This document shows positions 59,987 to 64,000 of a stretch of 64,000 nt of DNA, piece after piece; the stretch's first letter is position 1, and every line of letters starts with the position of its first letter. The stretch comes from Halobacteriales archaeon QS_4_69_34 (lineage in GTDB: Archaea; Halobacteriota; Halobacteria; Halobacteriales; Halococcaceae), in contig PXRN01000027.1 in assembly GCA_003021045.1 (NCBI GenBank), forward strand, positions 1-64,000, in the 5' to 3' direction. The notes under the pieces were generated by a model that was given only the letters and a program-made list of their open reading frames with translations, made no database searches and had not been told where the DNA came from. The position numbers and the translations under genes are program-made.

Positions 59987-60513
59987 CACTGCACCTCCGC
60001 GTCGAACGCCGACTGGAGATACGAGATGGCGTCCGCGGGGTCGAGCCGGTGGCGCGCGGGGACCTGCCGCGTGGCTCGATCGCGCTTTGTGATCCGCGCG
60101 CCCGGACGGACGAGGTTCACCGTCACGTCGAGCCCGTAGATGCCGACGTTCGGGTCGTACTCCTGGCTCGGGAAATCGGTGTGTTCGGCGATCCCGAAGC
60201 TGACGTTGCCGGTCTCGTCGAACTGGCTCCGCGAGAGCGAAACCTGCTCGAGAGCGGTGGCGAGAAAGTCCGCGGCGCGCTCGCCGCGCAGGGTGACCTT
60301 CGCGCCGATCGGGTCGCCCTCACGGACGTCGAACGCCGGCTCGGTCGACCGCGCCCGCGTCCGGACGCTCTCTTGGCCGGTGATCGCTTCGAGGATCTCC
60401 TCGGCGTCCGCGAGTTCGCGTCCGCCCCGGCCGACGCCCATGTGGGCGACGACCTTCTCGATGCGGGGCTCGCGCATCTCGTGGAACTCACCCTCGGGTT
60501 CGGCCTCACTCAT
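59986..60513 (-). CDS. rpl5: 50S ribosomal protein uL5
   Basis: A 175-residue 5S rRNA-binding protein. It begins [20 protein letters not shown] and has [20 protein letters not shown] and the loop region [20 protein letters not shown], and ends [13 protein letters not shown]. It overlaps eS4 by 8 bp. Confidence 0.97.
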   Translation of the reverse strand: MSEAEPEGEFHEMREPRIEKVVAHMGVGRGGRELADAEEILEAITGQESVRTRARSTEPAFDVREGDPIGAKVTLRGERAADFLATALEQVSLSRSQFDETGNVSFGIAEHTDFPSQEYDPNVGIYGLDVTVNLVRPGARITKRDRATRQVPARHRLDPADAISYLQSAFDAEVQ

Positions 60514-61342
60514 CGTCGCCCTCCTCGCCGGCGTCGCCGCTGTCGTCCGTGGTCGGGGCGTCGCCCGCGGCCGTCGATGCCGCCGACGCGTCCTCGGCGT
60601 CGGCGGCCGGTACGTCCGCGCCCACGGTCGCTTCGTCGGCTGCCTCCTCGACCGTGAAGTTCTCGTCGATGACGACGACGTACTCGGCGATCGTCTCGAA
60701 GTCCGCCCCGTCCTCCCGGGAGACGAGTACGCTGTTCGGTGCGCTGCCGGGCGTGACCTGGATCTCGTCGAGGTGGCCGATCTCGCCGGCGTGTGCGCCC
60801 CGTACTGCGGTCACGAGTGCGCCCTCCTCGTAGGGGAAGTGCGCGACGACCGCGGGCTCGTCGGTGCTGACCACCACCGAGTCGCCGCCGCCGTACTCGG
60901 CGGCGTCGTCGACGACGAGCGTCGCCCCGTCGTGCAGCGAGAGCTGGGTCTCGCCCCCGGGGACCTGCTGCTTGCCGATTACTTTCCCGAGCTTCGAGTC
61001 CGCGTCCCCGGCGTCGATCGGCGTCAGCGCGAGCCGGCCGCCCTCGCCCGGGAACACCCGGTAGAACTCCTCGCGCTCGGTGAACGCGATGATGTCGAAC
61101 ATCCCGATCGGCCGGCGCTCGTCGCTCACGGGATCGCCGTTGACGAGCACGCTGTCCTGATCGAGCGCGTACCGGGCCTCCTTGGTCGAGTCGACGTAGC
61201 CGAGCACGTCCCGCAGGAGGACCGACAGGGGCACGCCCGCCTCGCCGTGGGGACCCGCCCCCGCCTTCGCGGTGAACGTTTCGACCTTGCGCTCGACCGG
61301 CCACGAGTCGGGCGCGGAGAGGCGCTTCTGGTGTCTACTCAT
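60506..61342 (-). CDS. rps4e: 30S ribosomal protein eS4
   Basis: A 278-residue archaeal-type protein. It begins [20 protein letters not shown] and has an S4-like part [20 protein letters not shown] and a KOW-type region ([20 protein letters not shown]). The last 45 residues are an Ala/Asp-rich acidic tail beyond the usual end. It overlaps uL24 upstream by 8 bp. Confidence 0.97.
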   Translation of the reverse strand: MSRHQKRLSAPDSWPVERKVETFTAKAGAGPHGEAGVPLSVLLRDVLGYVDSTKEARYALDQDSVLVNGDPVSDERRPIGMFDIIAFTEREEFYRVFPGEGGRLALTPIDAGDADSKLGKVIGKQQVPGGETQLSLHDGATLVVDDAAEYGGGDSVVVSTDEPAVVAHFPYEEGALVTAVRGAHAGEIGHLDEIQVTPGSAPNSVLVSREDGADFETIAEYVVVIDENFTVEEAADEATVGADVPAADAEDASAASTAAGDAPTTDDSGDAGEEGDDE

Positions 61343-61700
61343 CGTCGCCTCCGTCCGCGGTCAGGCGCTCTTTGCGACGGTCGTCGGCCAGATCGAGGTC
61401 GACGACCCGGAGGTTCGAGGCGTCGAGCGGTCGGGGCGTCTCCTCGCCGTCGGCCGTCTCGCTGGTGGCGTCCTCGACGTGAACGACCGCATCCCGGAGA
61501 TCGACGCGTGCGACCTCCCCTTCCTCGCCGGCGAAGTCGCCCCGGAGGATTTCGACGGTGTCGCCGGCGTTGACCCGGATGCTCCGGCGGCCGTGCTCCT
61601 CGCGGAGCTCCCCCGAGAGCGTCGCGCGGACCTGCCGGTGGCGCTCGTGCAGCGGGGCGCGCTCGCGTCGGTTTCGTTGTTTGTGTGGTTGCTCGCTCAT
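61335..61700 (-). CDS. rpl24: 50S ribosomal protein uL24
   Basis: A 121-residue protein. It starts [20 protein letters not shown], and the KOW motif is [20 protein letters not shown]. An acidic tail follows. It is preceded by a 111-bp CA-rich spacer, which is unusual for this tightly packed operon. Confidence 0.97.
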   Translation of the reverse strand: MSEQPHKQRNRRERAPLHERHRQVRATLSGELREEHGRRSIRVNAGDTVEILRGDFAGEEGEVARVDLRDAVVHVEDATSETADGEETPRPLDASNLRVVDLDLADDRRKERLTADGGDDE

Positions 61701-61811
61701 TGTGGTGTCGCGTGGTGCGTTGTGGTCGTGGTGGGATGTGGTGTCGTGATGGTTCGTGTGTCCCGTGTTGATTCCTGTTCGTCGTGTGGGTGGTGCGGCG
61801 TACTGAACATC
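61701..61811 (-). other. CA-rich, G-poor spacer between uL14 and uL24
   Basis: On the transcribed strand the 111 bp are mostly C and A, with words such as CACCACCCACACGACG and CACGACACCACATCCCACC. It contains no gene and no clear hairpin. It would give an unstructured RNA leader before uL24. Confidence 0.6.
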
Positions 61812-62210
61812 TCAGACGATCATCGTCGCCGCGCTGGCGATCGAGCCGAAGCGCTCGGCGACCTCGCGGGCGATCGGGCCCCGCAGCTCCGTCCCCCGGG
61901 GGTCCTCGTTCTCGTCGACGATCACGCCGGCGTTGTCCTCGAACTTCACGCGGGTGCCGTCGGGCCGCCGGATGGGCTTGCGCTGGCGGACGATCACCGC
62001 CTCCAGGACCTGCCGGCGCATCTCGGGGGTGCCCTTCGTCACCGATACCGAGACCCTGTCGCCGAGCCCGGCCTTCGGGTGGCGATTTTTGGTGCCGCCG
62101 TAGCCCGCGACGCTGATGACCTTCAGTTCGCGCGCGCCGGTGTTGTCCGCACAGGTCACGAGCGAGCCCTTCTCTAGGCCCTGTGTGACGTCCGCCGAGA
62201 GCGCCTCCAT
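61812..62210 (-). CDS. rpl14: 50S ribosomal protein uL14
   Basis: A 132-residue rRNA-binding protein. It has [40 protein letters not shown], and the end [19 protein letters not shown]. It overlaps uS17 by one base. Confidence 0.97.
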   Translation of the reverse strand: MEALSADVTQGLEKGSLVTCADNTGARELKVISVAGYGGTKNRHPKAGLGDRVSVSVTKGTPEMRRQVLEAVIVRQRKPIRRPDGTRVKFEDNAGVIVDENEDPRGTELRGPIAREVAERFGSIASAATMIV

Positions 62211-62707
62211 CAGGGCTCACCCCCGCTGGCCTCCGACCGCTCGGACGCCGATCCGCCGGCGGACCCACCGTCGACCTCGCCGGTCTCGCCGGCCTCGCCG
62301 GACCCGCCCTCGACGTCCATGCCGCCCATCGTGGGGTCCGTATCCGGGGTCTCGGGTCCGGAGACGCTGGTCGCGCCCAGTTCCCGGGTGGTGTCGAGCG
62401 CCCCGACGACGACGTGGGCTTTGGTCTTCGAGAGCGGTCGCGTCTCCGCCAGCCGCACCGTGTCGCCGACCGTGAGGTCGAGACAGTCCGGCGCGTGCGC
62501 CGGCGTGCGCGAGCGACGCTTCATGTAGCGGTTGTACTTCGGGACCGCCACGTCGTACTCGCGCTCGACGACGACCGTTCTGTGCATGTCCGTCGAGACG
62601 ACCACGCCGTCGATGGTCCCCCCGCGCACGGACAGCGTGCCGTGGAACGGACAGTTCGGATCGTCGCAGGTCGCCTCGGGTTCGTCGATGTTCAGTCCTA
62701 TCGCCAT
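62210..62707 (-). CDS. rps17: 30S ribosomal protein uS17
   Basis: A 165-residue protein. The archaeal N-terminus is [20 protein letters not shown]. The OB-fold core has [20 protein letters not shown] and [20 protein letters not shown]. The usual length is about 110 residues. The extra 55 residues are a Gly/Ser/Glu-rich tail ([20 protein letters not shown]). It overlaps rnp1 by 10 bp. Confidence 0.95.
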   Translation of the reverse strand: MAIGLNIDEPEATCDDPNCPFHGTLSVRGGTIDGVVVSTDMHRTVVVEREYDVAVPKYNRYMKRRSRTPAHAPDCLDLTVGDTVRLAETRPLSKTKAHVVVGALDTTRELGATSVSGPETPDTDPTMGGMDVEGGSGEAGETGEVDGGSAGGSASERSEASGGEP

Positions 62708-63120
62708 TTCGAGTCACCTCTCCGTTCGGTGCGGCGGGCCGGGTTCCCGACTAGCCGCTCTCCCTCGATCGTCACGTACGTCGCTTCGTCCCCGCCCTCG
62801 CTCTCGGTCGCGGCGTCGCCAGCACTCCCGGCGGCGGTGGCCGCGCCGTCGCCCGCGGCGGGCCCGGCCGGCGCGAGGTCGGTCGGCGCGACGCGCTCGC
62901 CGGCGAGCGCGAACTCGAACGTCGCGCCCGCCTTCGGCACCTGCTCCGTTCGCGATTCGCCGCCGTCCGCTCGCGAGCGGGTCTCGATGCGGAGCGTCCG
63001 CTCGGTCTCGCCGACGACGCGGCCCGCGGTGCCGACGCGGCTCCGATCGTCGGCCGCGGCGACCCGCGCGCCCAGACCGATCAGCTCGTGTCGGACGAGC
63101 GTCTCGGGTGCCAGCGCCAT
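62698..63120 (-). CDS. rnp1: Ribonuclease P protein component 1
   Basis: A Pop4/Rpp29-type protein of 140 residues that helps RNase P cut pre-tRNA leaders. The N-terminus is ALAPETLVRHELIGLGARVA, and the Sm-like core follows (GRVVGETERTLRIETRSR, PKAGATFEFAL). A 30-residue Ala/Gly insert (AGPAAGDGAATAAGSAGDAA) interrupts it before the final VTIEGERLVGNPARRTERRG. It overlaps uL29 by one base. Confidence 0.93.
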   Translation of the reverse strand: MALAPETLVRHELIGLGARVAAADDRSRVGTAGRVVGETERTLRIETRSRADGGESRTEQVPKAGATFEFALAGERVAPTDLAPAGPAAGDGAATAAGSAGDAATESEGGDEATYVTIEGERLVGNPARRTERRGDSKWR

Positions 63121-63359
63121 CACGCTCCCCCGCCGGCCGCGTCGCCGGTCTCCTCGTCGAGGTCGCCCTCCTCGCGCCGGATCGTCTTCAGCCGCGCGAC
63201 CGTCCGCCGGAGCTCGCCGATACGTCCCGGGTTCTCCGGTGCGCCGCCCGCCGCTTGGACGGCCCGTGTGTTGAGCAGTTCCGTCCGGAGCTCCTCGAGT
63301 TCGACCTCGCGCTCGGCGGGCGTCATGTCGCGCATCTCCTCGACGTGGAGGATCGCCAT
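63120..63359 (-). CDS. rpl29: 50S ribosomal protein uL29
   Basis: A 79-residue helical protein near the tunnel exit. It starts [20 protein letters not shown] and has [20 protein letters not shown] and [20 protein letters not shown]. It shares its first base with the uS3 stop. Confidence 0.96.
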   Translation of the reverse strand: MAILHVEEMRDMTPAEREVELEELRTELLNTRAVQAAGGAPENPGRIGELRRTVARLKTIRREEGDLDEETGDAAGGGA

Positions 63360-64000
63360 CAGGCACCACCCCCTTCGTTCCCGCCGCCGGTCTCGCCTTC
63401 GGCGTCGAGGGCCGCGACGCCGTCCGTGATGCGCTCGGCGAACGCTTCGCCGACGCCCTCGGCTTCCGCGAGGTCCGCTTCGCTCGCCGCCCGCACGTCG
63501 TCGAGGGTCGAAAAGCCCGCCTCCCGCAGCGCCGCTGCCTTCGCCTCACCGACGCCGTCGATCGCCGTCAAGTCGGCACTGCTCCCGGCCGTGTCGGCCG
63601 CTTGATCCGCGGCGGTCGTGTCGGCCTCGGCGGCCTCGGCGGCGTCCATCTCCTCGACCAGCTCCTCGGCCTCGGCCGTCGTCTCTTCGTCGAGGTCGGT
63701 CTCGACGGCCGCGTCGAGCGCGTCGAGCTCCTCCTCGGCGACCTCCGCGGTGCTCGCCGGCGCGGTCGGTGCCGCGCCGGTCTCGCTTTCGACGCCCTCT
63801 TCGACGATCTCCTCCTCGGCGACCTCCGCGGCCGCGGCCGGCGTGTCGGCCTCGGCGCTCGTCTCGGTCCCCTCGGCCCCCGTGGCCGCCTCGGCGTCGG
63901 GGCCGTCCTCGGCGGGCTCGGGCTCGTCGCCCGCCAGCAGCGCGTCGACGTCGTCACCCTCGACGTCTTCGGGAACGAGCCCGCTGACGTCGACGTCCTC
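63359..64000 (-). CDS. rps3: 30S ribosomal protein uS3, C-terminal part (5' end outside window)
   Basis: The open frame runs to the right edge of the window. Visible are 213 residues, all from the C-terminal tail: acidic and Ala-rich from [17 protein letters not shown] onward. A helix-hairpin-helix-like domain follows near the end ([20 protein letters not shown], then [20 protein letters not shown]) and the tail ends [12 protein letters not shown]. The identification rests on position next to uL29 and on the [10 protein letters not shown] lead; the KH domains are outside the window. The tail is long for uS3 and its domain resembles those of eL32. Confidence 0.8.
   Translation of the reverse strand, partial: EDVDVSGLVPEDVEGDDVDALLAGDEPEPAEDGPDAEAATGAEGTETSAEADTPAAAAEVAEEEIVEEGVESETGAAPTAPASTAEVAEEELDALDAAVETDLDEETTAEAEELVEEMDAAEAAEADTTAADQAADTAGSSADLTAIDGVGEAKAAALREAGFSTLDDVRAASEADLAEAEGVGEAFAERITDGVAALDAEGETGGGNEGGGA

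Overview
The window is a stretch of chromosome from an extreme halophile of the class Halobacteria. The evidence is the very high GC content, the acidic proteins, the archaeal spc-type ribosomal operon, the C50 carotenoid (bacterioruberin) genes, archaeal TATA boxes about 25-30 nt upstream of many start codons (leaderless genes, several starting with GTG), and many protein families found only in haloarchaea. I cannot name the genus. Both ends cut genes: the CTP synthase gene at the left and the uS3 gene at the right.

Layout. 1-3042: nucleotide synthesis (pyrG end, guaAb), a zinc-ribbon Nudix hydrolase and a small conserved gene, all on the plus strand and tightly coupled. 3057-6121: a decayed gene, an aldo/keto reductase, small haloarchaeal genes, copies of a dispersed intergenic repeat, and tRNA-Ser(CGA). 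6207-9262: a MoxR ATPase facing a short DUF58 operon. 9733-14419: threonine synthase and a large flavin/iron-sulfur oxidoreductase. 14556-22515: information processing (Rio1 kinase, aIF1A, PriL, Map) with an alcohol dehydrogenase, zinc-finger proteins and archaetidylserine decarboxylase. 22997-29800: an isoaspartyl peptidase, isocitrate dehydrogenase, a cupin, a lactonase-like hydrolase, citrate synthase and tRNA-His(GTG). 29936-32888: a DUF5814-like gene, a ribbon-helix-helix protein and an RPA/RPA-associated-protein operon. 33079-38650: a hydrolase, the crtD-lyeJ-cruF carotenoid genes with a divergent HTH regulator, and a dockerin relic. 38752-44121: an SDR enzyme, transcription factor S, a YkgJ protein, a ZIP transporter, a GHMP-type sugar-phosphate synthase and a glycosyltransferase. 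44376-53194: a more accessory region with a caspase/CHAT-like protein, a two-HMA zinc-type P-ATPase with its likely regulator, small proteins and a FetAB-like transporter. 53452-64000: secY and the spc ribosomal operon on the minus strand.

How the genes work together. The ribosomal block makes a single run of overlapping genes from uS3 down to SecY. Isocitrate dehydrogenase and citrate synthase both serve the TCA cycle. CrtD, LyeJ and CruF together convert lycopene to bacterioruberin, and the divergent regulator may control them. The P-ATPase lies directly downstream of a cysteine-rich HTH_10 regulator.

The points most worth a second look are: a 707-residue haloarchaeal protein with a caspase/CHAT-like His...Cys signature and an AT-rich tail; a Map gene that has lost its stop codon and reads through a dispersed element, antisense to asd; recent internal duplications in RPA (OB fold) and eL32 (helix-hairpin-helix); paired GTTANTAAC palindromes over the ZIP promoter; and several decayed genes. 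No CRISPR array, rRNA or intact insertion sequence was found.
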